NCBI GenBank assembly: GCA_029432795.1
Contig: JARNMJ010000006.1
Span: 1-64,000 of the forward strand
DNA from: Pontiellaceae bacterium B12219
GTDB taxonomy: Bacteria; Verrucomicrobiota; Kiritimatiellia; Kiritimatiellales; Pontiellaceae
Reading direction: 5' to 3'
Length of the DNA: 64,000 bases
Position numbers and translations under genes: made by a program. Position 1 is the first letter of the stretch, and each line of letters starts with the position of its first letter. Below the pieces are notes generated by a model. The model did not search any database. It worked only from the letters and a program-made list of their open reading frames with translations, and had not been told where the DNA came from. Below, one piece after another: positions 25,771 to 34,813 of the stretch.

Positions 25771-27447
25771 ATGATTGGATCGTTCAAGGAAATGGATAAA
25801 AAACGCAAGGCGTTCGATAATGGGCGCCCGGCTTTCAAGCTCGATCATCCGGTGCTGAAGTCGCCGTGGCTTCCAATCCTTGGAAGTATACTGTCCGGCG
25901 TGCTGCTGGCCCTGTCGTTTCCCGGCTATGGAAACGCAACGCTCATCTATGTGGCGCTGGTTCCGCTGATGTTTTCCGTGCAGTCGGCCTCGCTTAAAAA
26001 AGCATCGTGGCTTGCGCTGCTTTCCGGCTTTGTCTTTTTCATGATGTCTCTCTCCTGGCTGGGCAACCTTACCGGTAAGGTGGACGGTGTTGGTCTGCAG
26101 ATCAGTGCTTTGCTGGGCTATGCGGTGCTGGCGCTGTACTGCGCGCTCTATTTCATTCCGTTTGGCATCACCGTTTCTCTTGGTACTAAAAAGTGGGCCG
26201 GAGATAATCTGCGGAAAAATGTCCGGTTCATGTTTGCCGTCACGATGGTCTGGGTGGGGTCCGAATATCTGCGCGGCTTTCTGTTCACCGGCTTCCCCTG
26301 GAATCCGCTCGGTGTTTCGCAATATGCCAATCCATCCATCATTCAGATCGCCGAGTGGGGGGGCGTGTCCGCTGTAACCGCTTTCATTGTCTGGATGAAT
26401 GCCGGGGTATTCATCACCTTCCGCCAATACACGCACGGCAACCGTTCGCAGAAATATAAGCCGCATTATGAGCTGATGGTCGGCATTGTTCCGGTTGCGC
26501 TCTCCGTGGCGCACGGCATGAACGTGCTGCTCAACCGCCCGCAGTTTTTTGAAGCCGTCAAGACCGTCCTCGTGCAGCCGAATATCGAACAGGTTGCCAA
26601 GTGGGACGATGCCATGGATCAGGACATCCGCGATAAACTCACGCAGCTCACCAGTGCTGCAGAAAACATCGAGGGCATCGATCTGATCATCTGGCCCGAA
26701 ACCGCCATTCCCGATTTCCTGCGTTCAACGCACAATCGGACCAGCTACAACATGGTTGATAAGCTGGTGCAGAAAGGAACGCCCATTCTCGTCGGCACGA
26801 TGGACTACACGATTGAAGACGGCCGCCGCACCTATTTCAACAGTTCCATTCTCGTGAGTACCAACGGAACGGAAATGGGGAAATACGATAAACAGCACCT
26901 TGTGCCATTCGGAGAATATGTGCCGTTCCCCGGCCTGATGCGGAAGTTCACTCCGATCGAGCTCGATTTCGGACACGGACAGGAAAGCACGTTGCTTTCG
27001 CTGCCCGGAAAAGCCTCGTTCTCCGTGCTGATCTGTTTTGAAGATATTGTGTCGCCGCTGGCCGTGCAGGCCACACGCGCCGGCGCACGCTGGCTGGTGA
27101 ATCAGACGAACGATGCCTGGTTTGATCCTTCAGCACAGTCCGAGCAGCACATTGCCCACGCTGTCTTCCGCTGTATTGAAAATCGAATTCCCATGGTCCG
27201 CTGCTGCAACACCGGGGTATCCGGTGCCATCGATGCTTACGGCAATATCGACCGCAAGCTCAAACCGCGCACCGAAGGTTTCACCGTCGCCACTATTGCC
27301 CCGCGCCCTGTCGGCATGGAACAGACCTTCTACACCCGCAACGGAAATCTCTTTGCCAAAGTCTCCCTGCTTGCCGGCGCCACCGTCTTTTTTGTGCTAC
27401 GTTCCAACACTTGGAAACGCCGCAGGAAAAAAGCCGAAGCGGAATAG
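25771..27447 (+). CDS. lnt: Apolipoprotein N-acyltransferase
   Basis: 558 residues. About seven N-terminal membrane helices are followed by a periplasmic nitrilase-type domain. The catalytic triad can be placed: Glu in IWPETAIPDF, Lys in MGKYDKQHLVPFGEY and Cys in SVLICFEDI. It adds the third acyl chain to outer-membrane lipoproteins, consistent with the several lipoproteins here and a Gram-negative envelope. AAAGG lies about 10 nt before the ATG. The start codon sits in a one-mismatch dyad copy (25766-25780). Perfect copies lie near both ends of the gene (25871, 27402). Confidence 0.95.
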   Translation: MIGSFKEMDKKRKAFDNGRPAFKLDHPVLKSPWLPILGSILSGVLLALSFPGYGNATLIYVALVPLMFSVQSASLKKASWLALLSGFVFFMMSLSWLGNLTGKVDGVGLQISALLGYAVLALYCALYFIPFGITVSLGTKKWAGDNLRKNVRFMFAVTMVWVGSEYLRGFLFTGFPWNPLGVSQYANPSIIQIAEWGGVSAVTAFIVWMNAGVFITFRQYTHGNRSQKYKPHYELMVGIVPVALSVAHGMNVLLNRPQFFEAVKTVLVQPNIEQVAKWDDAMDQDIRDKLTQLTSAAENIEGIDLIIWPETAIPDFLRSTHNRTSYNMVDKLVQKGTPILVGTMDYTIEDGRRTYFNSSILVSTNGTEMGKYDKQHLVPFGEYVPFPGLMRKFTPIELDFGHGQESTLLSLPGKASFSVLICFEDIVSPLAVQATRAGARWLVNQTNDAWFDPSAQSEQHIAHAVFRCIENRIPMVRCCNTGVSGAIDAYGNIDRKLKPRTEGFTVATIAPRPVGMEQTFYTRNGNLFAKVSLLAGATVFFVLRSNTWKRRRKKAEAE

Positions 27448-27573
27448 GCGGGATGTAATTTGGGCCCAACCGTTTCGTGATGGCTCTGAAGCGCTGAATT
27501 TTCTTCACAGCGGGGGTTTGGCAAATGCACGGCTTCGGCTATATTCACGAATTCCAAACCTTGGACGTTTATT

Positions 27574-28665
27574 ATGCAGGAAGAACTGAAACCAAAAATT
27601 GAAGCCTTTCGTGAGCAGTTGACCGAAATGGAAGATTATCTGGATATTGCCGCAAAACGCGCAGAACTGGAGATTCTTGAGGCGGCTGCTGCCGAGCCGG
27701 AATTCTGGAACGATCAGAATAAGGCAAAAGTGAATATTGCGGCCACCAAATCGCTTAAGATGGTACTCGATCCGTTTGATTTGATCAGCGGCGGACTGGA
27801 TGATGCCGAGTTAATGCTGGAATTGGCCGAAGCGGGCGAAGATGGTGCGCTGGCTGAAGCCGAAGCGGAGCTGAAGAAGGTTGAAAGCAGTTTCCAGGCA
27901 TTGGAAATGCAGTCGCTGTTAGGCGATGAGTTCGATGCGAACGGGGCGTATTTGACCCTGCATGCGGGAGCGGGCGGTACGGAGAGTTGCGATTGGGCGG
28001 ACATGCTTTACCGTATGTTTACGCGCTATGCAGAACGGCACGATTTTAAAGTCCAGATTATGGATTACCAGGCGGGCGACGAGGCGGGTATTAAGAGCGT
28101 TTCGCTGTTGATCAGCGGGGCATATGCCTATGGTCTGCTGAAGTCGGAACGCGGCGTGCACCGTTTAGTGCGTATCAGCCCGTTCGATTCGCAGTCGCGC
28201 CGTCACACCTCTTTTGTTGCTGCGGATGTGACACCGGAGATCGACGATGATATCGATATTGAAATCGTGGAGTCTGATCTGCGAATCGATACCTATCGCG
28301 CGCAGGGCGCCGGTGGGCAGCACGTCAACACGACCGATTCAGCGGTTCGAATTGTTCACTTGCCGACAGGCACGGTAGTGCAATGTCAGGCGGAAAGGTC
28401 GCAGCATAAAAATAAAGCTGCCGCCATGAAAATGCTGAAGGCCCGGCTCTATGAACACGAGCGGGATAAACAGCGCCAGGCGGTCGATCAGCTTTACGGT
28501 GACAAGGGCGAAATTGCCTGGGGCTCTCAAATCCGCTCTTACGTTTTGCAGCCCTACACTCAGGTGAAAGATCACCGCACCGACGAAGTGGTCGGTAATG
28601 CGGCAAGTGTGCTCGATGGAAACATCGATCCGTTCATCGAAGCCTACCTCAAGAAAAACCGTTAG
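27574..28665 (+). CDS. prfB: Peptide chain release factor 2
   Basis: 363 residues. The stop-codon recognition motif is SPF (VRISPFDSQSRRH), which marks RF2 (UGA/UAA). The peptidyl-hydrolysis motif is GGQ (GAGGQHVNTTDSA). The frame is continuous at the site where many bacteria have an in-frame UGA and programmed +1 shift (here DYLDIAAKRAELE), so that autoregulation is absent. A one-mismatch dyad copy (27552-27566) ends 7 nt before the ATG, in the position of a ribosome-binding site. A perfect copy at 27892 encodes SFQALE. Confidence 0.97.
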   Translation: MQEELKPKIEAFREQLTEMEDYLDIAAKRAELEILEAAAAEPEFWNDQNKAKVNIAATKSLKMVLDPFDLISGGLDDAELMLELAEAGEDGALAEAEAELKKVESSFQALEMQSLLGDEFDANGAYLTLHAGAGGTESCDWADMLYRMFTRYAERHDFKVQIMDYQAGDEAGIKSVSLLISGAYAYGLLKSERGVHRLVRISPFDSQSRRHTSFVAADVTPEIDDDIDIEIVESDLRIDTYRAQGAGGQHVNTTDSAVRIVHLPTGTVVQCQAERSQHKNKAAAMKMLKARLYEHERDKQRQAVDQLYGDKGEIAWGSQIRSYVLQPYTQVKDHRTDEVVGNAASVLDGNIDPFIEAYLKKNR

Positions 28666-28694
28666 GAAGGAGGAGACCACCAAATACACTACAT

Positions 28695-28717
28695 ACACGA
28701 ATATTTTATTTTCGTGT
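28695..28717. repeat. Stem-loop in an AT-rich prfB-trpC spacer
   Basis: ACACGAA and TTCGTGT form a 7-bp stem around 9 nt. The surrounding sequence (28678-28740) is a run of CACGAA/TTCGTG/GTGGTT words, like low-complexity repeats seen between genes in this group. No T-run terminator is visible. Confidence 0.45.
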
Positions 28718-28744
28718 GGTTCGTGTTTTTTGTGGTTCAACACC

Positions 28745-29524
28745 ATGAATATTCTGGAACAGATTTGCGCGGACAAGCGCACCGAAATTGAAGAACGTAA
28801 AAAGTTCCAATCATTGGAAGAACTGCAAAGCCTGCTATCTGGTATTGAAAAACGTCCTGATTTCGTGCAGGCGCTGCGGGCAACGCCGATGGGGCTGATT
28901 GCGGAGGTGAAACGGAAGTCGCCGTCGGCGGGGCTGATTCGCGAGCCGTTCAGCCCATCAGAAATTGCGAAGGGCTACGAAGCAAACGGGGCCAGTGCGA
29001 TTTCATGCCTGATGGACCATAAATATTTCGGCGGCGGGGCGGAGGATTTTTCCGAGGTTCGGAATGCGATTGAAATACCGATGCTCTACAAAGAGTTCGT
29101 GGTTGATTCGTGGCAGATCGCCCACGCAAAAAAGATGGGCGCTTCGGCTGTACTGCTGATTGTCGGTGCTTTGAGCGATGCGGATCTCGCCGCTTTTATC
29201 GGCGAGATCCAATCGCTTGAGCTTCAACCGTTGGTGGAAGTGCATGATCGGGAAGAGATGCAGCGGGCCATTGATGCAGGGTCCGACTGTATCGGAATCA
29301 ATAACCGTAATCTGAAAACCTTTGTCACAACCCTGGATACCACCTTTGAGCTGGCGGCGATGGCTCCGTCCGACTGTACGCTGGTGAGCGAAAGCGGCAT
29401 CAAGACGCCGGAGGATGTCGTGCAGCTCAAGCAGGCGGGTGCGCATGCCATTCTGGTGGGTGAAAGTCTGTTGCGGGAAACGGATCCGGGGGCTGCCGCG
29501 AAGCATCTTCTTAGTCGGATTTAG
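28745..29524 (+). CDS. trpC: Indole-3-glycerol phosphate synthase
   Basis: 259 residues from the ATG at 28745. A longer frame from 28598 runs through prfB's end and a repeat and is not credible. TIM-barrel signatures: catalytic-Lys strand IAEVKRKSPSAG, then YKEFVVDSWQIAHAKKMGA, then CIGINNRNLKTF and LVSESGIKTPEDV. It makes indoleglycerol phosphate in tryptophan synthesis. It is a lone trp gene, with no trp neighbours. A dyad copy at 28805 gives KFQSLEEL near the N-terminus. Confidence 0.96.
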   Translation: MNILEQICADKRTEIEERKKFQSLEELQSLLSGIEKRPDFVQALRATPMGLIAEVKRKSPSAGLIREPFSPSEIAKGYEANGASAISCLMDHKYFGGGAEDFSEVRNAIEIPMLYKEFVVDSWQIAHAKKMGASAVLLIVGALSDADLAAFIGEIQSLELQPLVEVHDREEMQRAIDAGSDCIGINNRNLKTFVTTLDTTFELAAMAPSDCTLVSESGIKTPEDVVQLKQAGAHAILVGESLLRETDPGAAAKHLLSRI

Positions 29525-29599
29525 CTGTGTGGTGTTTGTCCCGCACTTGCGCAAGTGTCCGGAAATACGGGCTACCAATAAAAATATGATAGATGCGGG

Positions 29600-29628
29600 T
29601 TGACCGCTTCGCATCATTTTCGTAAACA
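29600..29628 (+). promoter_or_regulatory. Candidate promoter of tRNA-Thr
   Basis: TTGACC at 29600, a 17-bp spacer and TAAACA at 29623. It lies 20 bp before the mature tRNA 5' end, consistent with a short leader. Confidence 0.55.
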
Positions 29629-29648
29629 CAGTCCTTCTTTTTCAAGTG

Positions 29649-29724
29649 GCCAATGTAGCTCAGTTGGTAGAGCAATTCACTCGTAATGAATAGGTCGTCC
29701 GTTCGATTCGGATCATTGGCTCCA
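29649..29724 (+). tRNA. tRNA-Thr (anticodon CGT)
   Basis: 76 nt including encoded CCA. The acceptor arms GCCAATG and CATTGGC pair fully. The D-arm reads GCTCAGTTGGTAGAGC. The anticodon stem ATTCA/TGAAT encloses loop CTCGTAA with anticodon CGT, which reads ACG (Thr). The T-loop is TTCGATT. A T-run (ACTTTTTTCC) follows directly. Confidence 0.97.
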
Positions 29725-29998
29725 CTTTTTTCCTAATAAAACCCAGTTATTACAGGGTGATGTCGAAAACTTCGAAAATCCAACGGTCTGTTGCTGTCGC
29801 TTGTTGCGCTAACTGTCTGTTGCTATTTAACACAACATTAAAAACAAATGCCATTTGCCCGATTTGCTGTGTGGGAACTCGCATACAATCGGCCGGCTGC
29901 TGCTTCCGAGCACCTTGGTACTGTTCTAATTTGAAGTGGTATTTCAGTTGTGAAAAATCAGGGCTGGCGTAAGGTGAACTCCTTTTTATGGAGATTTT
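29725..29998. other. Intergenic space without a convincing gene
   Basis: A 71-codon frame at 29757-29972 is cysteine-rich, has no ribosome-binding site and resembles nothing known, so I leave it out. The rest shows no clear structure besides the T-run after the tRNA. Confidence 0.5.
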
Positions 29999-30730
29999 AT
30001 GAGTGAAGCCAAGAAGCCTGACAGTCCGCTGACCAGTATCCTGATTAACGTCATTATTCCTGTTGCCATTCTGAGCTTTCTGAGCAAAGACAAATATCTG
30101 GGGCCGGTATGGGCACTCGTAGTGGGCCTGGCTTTTCCGGTCGGCTATGGTATCCGCACAGTCATTCGCGACCGTAAAGCTGATTTCATGTCCATCATCG
30201 GGATCATCAGTGTTACGCTCACCGGTGTGTTCGGCATTCTGAAACTGCCGCCGGAATATGTGGCGATCAAAGAGGCCGCCATTCCGCTGATCCTTGGTGT
30301 TGCGATTGTGATTTCGCTGAAAACTCCGTTTCCGCTCATCAAAAAAATCCTGATGACCGAAGCGCTGTTTGATGTGGACCGTTTGAAAACGGCACTGAAG
30401 GAAAAGGGAAATGAGGCGATATTTGAAAAACGGCTGGTCGGCCTTACCTGGGGATTTGCTTCCTCGTTTTTTCTCTCTTCCGGATTGAGCTATGTATTGG
30501 CGAAAATTGTATTAAAGAGCGAACCGGGGTCGGAAGCCTATACCGCCGAGCTGGGAAAAATGACCGGGCTGAGTCATGTGGTTGTGTTGGTTCCGGTGAT
30601 GATCGTTATGTTTTTTGTGATGAACAAATTGTTTAATACACTGACGGAGCTGACCGGTTGTGAACTCGACGACCTGCTTGCCGCCCACCACCGTGAAAAA
30701 GCAGCGAAGGCTGAGCCGAGCGTTGATTAA
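29999..30730 (+). CDS. VC0807-type multi-pass membrane protein
   Basis: 243 residues with about six membrane helices (IIPVAILSFLS, GPVWALVVGLAFPVGYGI, IIGIISVTLTGVFGI, then AIPLILGVAIVIS, and two late helices). The conserved-looking loop KTPFPLIKKILMTEALFD sits mid-protein. It resembles the VC0807 group of unknown function; that is a tentative call. GGAG lies 6 nt upstream. It overlaps the next, opposite-strand gene by 4 bp at the stops. Confidence 0.65.
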   Translation: MSEAKKPDSPLTSILINVIIPVAILSFLSKDKYLGPVWALVVGLAFPVGYGIRTVIRDRKADFMSIIGIISVTLTGVFGILKLPPEYVAIKEAAIPLILGVAIVISLKTPFPLIKKILMTEALFDVDRLKTALKEKGNEAIFEKRLVGLTWGFASSFFLSSGLSYVLAKIVLKSEPGSEAYTAELGKMTGLSHVVVLVPVMIVMFFVMNKLFNTLTELTGCELDDLLAAHHREKAAKAEPSVD

Positions 30731-31179
30731 ACATCCTGCAGGTTGAGCATAAGTTTATTCAATACCATTTGCTCGCTCTGTTCCAGTTGCTGGAGGTTTT
30801 TCAGCACATCCTGAACCTCGACCGTCATTGACTTGCCTGCCATGCCTTCATAAAACCGGCAGAGTTTTTCATCGAAATAGCGTGTCGCATGAATGACGTA
30901 ATCCGTATCCACCTGATCGGGTATCGGGTAGCTGCTGAACAGTTGATCGGTGGTTGCCAGCATATATTTGAAAAACGTATCGACTGTGTTATCCGGCCTG
31001 CTTTCCTCATAGTCGGTCAGCCTCGATTCCAATTGCAGTTCATGCTCAATCAGATCCTCAATCAGCTTACAGGTGGTGTCATCCACTGCGTGATGCCGTA
31101 TGCCTTTATAAAAATGGACGAGCCTTCGATGAAATTCGCGGGCATGATCCAAGAGATCCCGTGTTTGATTAAATGACAT
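30727..31179 (-). CDS. Small helical-bundle protein, unknown (ferritin-like layout)
   Basis: 150 residues from the ATG at 31179, with AAGGAGGT 7 nt before it. It is all helix with spaced His and Glu (LLDHAREFHRRLVHFYKGIR, then IEDLIEHELQLESRL). This resembles a hemerythrin- or rubrerythrin-like bundle, but a full metal site cannot be assigned by eye. It stands alone on its strand. Confidence 0.6.
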   Translation of the reverse strand: MSFNQTRDLLDHAREFHRRLVHFYKGIRHHAVDDTTCKLIEDLIEHELQLESRLTDYEESRPDNTVDTFFKYMLATTDQLFSSYPIPDQVDTDYVIHATRYFDEKLCRFYEGMAGKSMTVEVQDVLKNLQQLEQSEQMVLNKLMLNLQDV

Positions 31180-31384
31180 TCCTGTCACCTCCTTCCCCCG
31201 TATTCTAAGCCCGACGGTTTATCTGTCAATGATTGGGGCCATACGATTCGGCTCGGCTGAGCTGGTTATTATTTTGTTTTCGCTTGGCATTGGAGCTGTA
31301 TTTTTTAATTGTGGTACTCAATTTCCCTATTTCCACCGGGGTGGATGACCGGGGTCGTTTAACGGAAGAATAAGGACTTTTCTT

Positions 31385-32551
31385 ATGAAGAAAAATGTTG
31401 GTCTGATCGCAACTCTCCTGGCTTGCTGCAGTGTTATGGCGGCCACGGCACAAAACAAAGGAAAGAATCCCTCTCTGAAGGTGGTTTGCAGCGTGTTGGC
31501 TGCAGACATCAAATTGACCGCCCATATGGATGGGGGCGATAAAACCGCCAGCCTCGGATCCAGTACTGTGCCGCTGAAGCAAGGTATGCGTTACACGTTG
31601 AACGTTTCAAAACCGGGTTACAGTCCTTATCGCAAAAGTTTACACGCAAACTGGGAAGGACTTCGGCAGCTCAGTATTGTTCTGGAGGAAGGAATCGGTC
31701 CCGACCCATCCGGGTCGTGGGTGGTTGATCTGGAGGACAGCATCACGATCGAGTTTGTTCCCATTCCCACCGGGAGTTTTATCATGGGGTCGGAGGATGG
31801 AGAAGATGACGAGCAACCCGTCCGCCCGGTTTCGTTTTCGCGGCCTTTCTGGATGGCGAAGACGGAGATAACACAACAGCAATACGGACAGTTTAAGGCC
31901 CCGCCGGAAACGTTTAAAAAGAAAGATATCCCGATGCCGATGAGTGCCGTACTTCCGGTTGCCGGCATCTCCTGGTCGGATGCCATGGAGTATTGCAACT
32001 GGTTAACCGAAAATGAGCGCATGATGGGGCGTCTTCCGGAAGGATATGAATACACGCTGCCCACTGAGGCCGAATGGGAATATGCGTGTCGGGCAGGTTC
32101 AACCGGCGATTATGCCGGGGATATCGGCAGTATGGGGTGGTTTAATAAAAACAGTTCGGAGCGCACGAATCCTGTCGCGAGTAAAAATGCTAATGCCTGG
32201 GGGCTCTACGACATGCACGGCAACGTTTGGGAGTGGTGCGCAGACTCGTGGTATGCGAACTACGAAAATGCACCGACGGATGGATCCCAGCGCGGTCTGG
32301 CGCTGAATGAATACCGCGTGCCCTCAGAGCAGTGGGGTACAGAAGGGGACACTGTCCGGCTGGTCAACAACGGGCTGCGGGTCGTGCGGGGAGGGTGCTG
32401 GAACTATCCAGCCAGTTCCTGCCGTTCTGCAAACCGTTTCTACCATAAACCGAGCGTTAAATCCAACTACCTGGGTTTCCGTCCTATACTGATTTGGAAT
32501 CCGCCGCAACCGAGCATGGAATTCACGCGCCGCATCAAACTGGCTGAATAG
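31385..32551 (+). CDS. Exported PEGA plus sulfatase-modifying-factor (FGE-sulfatase) domain protein
   Basis: 388 residues with a signal peptide (MKKNVGLIATLLACCSVMA). Residues about 30-105 look like a PEGA surface domain (YTLNVSKPGYSPYRKSL). Residues about 120-380 are the SUMF fold: FVPIPTGSFIMGSEDGEDDE, then LPTEAEWEYACRAGS, then DMHGNVWEWCADSW and VVRGGCWNYPASSCRSANRF. The Cys spacing near the end differs from catalytic formylglycine-generating enzymes: the first Cys of the usual pair position is Tyr. It is therefore probably a binding or structural SUMF member rather than a sulfatase activator. AAGGA lies about 10 nt upstream. Confidence 0.85.
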   Translation: MKKNVGLIATLLACCSVMAATAQNKGKNPSLKVVCSVLAADIKLTAHMDGGDKTASLGSSTVPLKQGMRYTLNVSKPGYSPYRKSLHANWEGLRQLSIVLEEGIGPDPSGSWVVDLEDSITIEFVPIPTGSFIMGSEDGEDDEQPVRPVSFSRPFWMAKTEITQQQYGQFKAPPETFKKKDIPMPMSAVLPVAGISWSDAMEYCNWLTENERMMGRLPEGYEYTLPTEAEWEYACRAGSTGDYAGDIGSMGWFNKNSSERTNPVASKNANAWGLYDMHGNVWEWCADSWYANYENAPTDGSQRGLALNEYRVPSEQWGTEGDTVRLVNNGLRVVRGGCWNYPASSCRSANRFYHKPSVKSNYLGFRPILIWNPPQPSMEFTRRIKLAE

Positions 32552-32573
32552 GCTGTTGCCCGCCGGGAGCGGT

Positions 32574-32588
32574 TTCCAGAGATTGGAA
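32574..32588. repeat. Intergenic dyad copy (spacer GAGAT)
   Basis: It lies 23 bp after the SUMF-type gene and 43 bp before the UbiD-type start, in the only gap between them. Confidence 0.8.
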
Positions 32589-32631
32589 GAATGCGCTTGC
32601 GATCCCGCAGTTGCTTAAACAACATGCGGGT

Positions 32632-34443
32632 ATGGGATATCAAAGCACACGGGAATGCATTCAGGCATTGGAAAAACATGGGCAGCTTCTTCGAATTACC
32701 GAGGAGGTGGATCCCTATCTTGAAATGGCGGAAATTCAGCGGCGGGTCTATCAGTCCGGTGGGCCGGCCCTTCTTTTTGAAAATGTAAAGGGATGCAAAT
32801 TCCCGTGCGCCTCCAATCTGTTTGGTACTCCCGAAAGAGCCCGACTGCTTTTTGCAGATACCTATGATCAGGTTGCGGCATTAGTGTCCGCCAAGGCCGA
32901 TCCTGCCAAGTTCATGAAAAAGCCGGGCAAGGCCATGAAGGCCGGTTTGTCGGCAATTAATGCGCTGCCGAAAAAGGTGGGACAAAGCATGGCCCCCGTT
33001 TTTGAGTGCCGCGCGAAGCTGAGCGATCTCCCGCCGATCGTCAGCTGGCCCGACGACGGCGGTCCGTTCATCACGTTGCCGCAGGTCTACAGTGAGCACC
33101 CGGATCATCCCGGTAAACCGCTGAAGAGTAATTTGGGCATGTACCGGATTCAGCTCAGCGGCAACGAATTTGAAAGGGATAAAGAAGTCGGATTGCACTA
33201 CCAAATCCACCGCGGAATCGGTGTGCACCAGAAACTGCACAACGATCAGAACAAACCGTTTCGGGTGGCCATCTTTATCGGCGGCCCGCCGGCGATGAGT
33301 TTTTCGGCCGTTATGCCGTTGCCCGAAGGTATGCCCGAAGTCGCTTTTGCCGGCCTGCTCGCTGGACGCCGTTTCCGTTACGCGCACTACAAAGACTGGA
33401 CGGTCTCCGCCGATGCTGACTTTTGCATTATCGGAACCATTAAAAATGAGCTGAAGCGTGAAGGCCCGTTTGGCGATCACCTTGGCTATTACAGCCTCGA
33501 CCATCTTTTCCCCTGTCTGGAAGTCGAAGAGGTCTTTCATCGGAAAGATGCCATTTGGCCGTTTACTGTGGTTGGACGGCCGCCGCAGGAAGACACGACC
33601 TTCGGTGAAGTAATTCACGACATGACCGGCGTGGTGATCCCGACGGAAATTCCCGGGCTGAAAGCCGTGAATGCAGTTGATGCGGCCGGGGTGCATCCTC
33701 TGTTGCTGACGATCGGGCAGGAGCGTTACACACCTTATGTGAAAACTATTCGCCCTTCAGAGCTGCTCACGATTTCCAATGCAGTGCTGGGCAAAGGGCA
33801 GCTCTCGTTGGCGAAATACTTATTTATTGTAAACGAGGCCGATGATCCATCGCTCGATATTCACGACATTCCGGCGTATTTTACGCATCTTCTTTCCCGG
33901 ATCAAATGGGAGCGCGATCTGCATTTCCAGACAGAAACGAGCATCGATACGCTCGACTATTCCGGCACCGGAATGAACCATGGTTCCAAAGTGGTGTTTG
34001 CCGCGAGCGGTGAAGGCTTCCGGACTCTGGAAACGGTTAAGCCGGATTTTGACTGTGCAGTGGTGGCACCCGGTATTCTGGCGATTCCCGGGCCGGCTTT
34101 TTCCGGCTACGATGCGGCGCCGCCCGAGGTGGAGGCCATTGCGGAAGCCATTGGAGAGCGCGTTTCGGTCGACGATTTTCCGTTGCTGATTTTATGCGAT
34201 GATCCCGCATTTTTGGCGAAGGAGTTTAATAATTTTCTGTGGGTCACGTTCACGCGCTCTAATCCGGCGCGGGATATACATGGCGTCGGGGCTGTGACCA
34301 AATTCAAGCATTGGGGTTGCACCGGCCCGCTCATTATCGATGCCCGGCTCAAACCGCACCATGCGCCTCCGTTGATCGAGGATCCGGAAGTAACTGCACG
34401 GGTTGATGATTTAATGGCGCGCGGTATTCTTTCGATGCGCTGA
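32632..34443 (+). CDS. UbiD-family (prenyl-FMN-dependent) decarboxylase
   Basis: 603 residues from the ATG at 32632 (a TTG at 32611 is an alternative), starting with the family's typical GYQSTRECIQALEKHGQL. Characteristic later segments include NLGMYRIQLSGNEFERDKEV, HYQIHRGIGVHQ and GPFGDHLGYYSLDHLFPCLE, the last matching the catalytic Glu-Arg-Glu region of the family. UbiD enzymes decarboxylate aromatic or unsaturated acids such as 4-hydroxybenzoate. At about 600 residues it is longer than E. coli UbiD. The partner UbiX is not in the window, so the substrate stays open. Confidence 0.9.
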   Translation: MGYQSTRECIQALEKHGQLLRITEEVDPYLEMAEIQRRVYQSGGPALLFENVKGCKFPCASNLFGTPERARLLFADTYDQVAALVSAKADPAKFMKKPGKAMKAGLSAINALPKKVGQSMAPVFECRAKLSDLPPIVSWPDDGGPFITLPQVYSEHPDHPGKPLKSNLGMYRIQLSGNEFERDKEVGLHYQIHRGIGVHQKLHNDQNKPFRVAIFIGGPPAMSFSAVMPLPEGMPEVAFAGLLAGRRFRYAHYKDWTVSADADFCIIGTIKNELKREGPFGDHLGYYSLDHLFPCLEVEEVFHRKDAIWPFTVVGRPPQEDTTFGEVIHDMTGVVIPTEIPGLKAVNAVDAAGVHPLLLTIGQERYTPYVKTIRPSELLTISNAVLGKGQLSLAKYLFIVNEADDPSLDIHDIPAYFTHLLSRIKWERDLHFQTETSIDTLDYSGTGMNHGSKVVFAASGEGFRTLETVKPDFDCAVVAPGILAIPGPAFSGYDAAPPEVEAIAEAIGERVSVDDFPLLILCDDPAFLAKEFNNFLWVTFTRSNPARDIHGVGAVTKFKHWGCTGPLIIDARLKPHHAPPLIEDPEVTARVDDLMARGILSMR

Positions 34444-34448
34444 GGCAT

Positions 34449-34751
34449 TCAGGAAACTTTTTCTTCGGCATCCTGCAGTTCCATCTCCGATTTGAATAAA
34501 CTTTCGATGGCGGCTACGGCCGCGGTTTCATCGTTTCCGGTCACTTCGACTTCGAGCAGGGTTCCCAGTGTGGCGCAAAGCAGAAGGAGGTTCAGAATAC
34601 TCCGGGCATCTGCAACTCTCCCTTTTGCTTTCAGTTGAATGGTGGATTGAAAACGGTTGGCTGTATGGATGACTTCCGATGCCGGACGGGCGTGTAATCC
34701 CTGCTCCCACGGTACGATGACTTTTGTCTTTTTCATGTTCATTTTTGACAT
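34449..34751 (-). CDS. HPr-family phosphocarrier protein
   Basis: About 100 residues. Phosphohistidine motif EQGLHARPASEVI. The regulatory-Ser region reads ADARSILNLLLLCATLG, where classical HPr has a Ser-46 motif. The start is uncertain: ATGs at 34751, 34742 and 34736 are all possible and none has a clear ribosome-binding site. No enzyme I or PTS permease is adjacent. It may serve in PTS-linked regulation. It ends 5 bp from the convergent UbiD gene. Confidence 0.88.
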   Translation of the reverse strand: MSKMNMKKTKVIVPWEQGLHARPASEVIHTANRFQSTIQLKAKGRVADARSILNLLLLCATLGTLLEVEVTGNDETAAVAAIESLFKSEMELQDAEEKVS

Positions 34752-34813
34752 CGGGGCCGCTGGTGTGTTCAATATTTTTATTCAGCATCACGACCTGTTT
34801 TGAGTGCATATTT

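Noticed and set aside
27574-27700. Programmed +1 frameshift in prfB
   Set aside because: No in-frame UGA or shift heptamer is present; the frame is continuous from a start to the GGQ domain.
29757-29972. 71-codon cysteine-rich frame after the tRNA
   Set aside because: No ribosome-binding site, no similarity I can recognise, and a composition unlike neighbouring genes.
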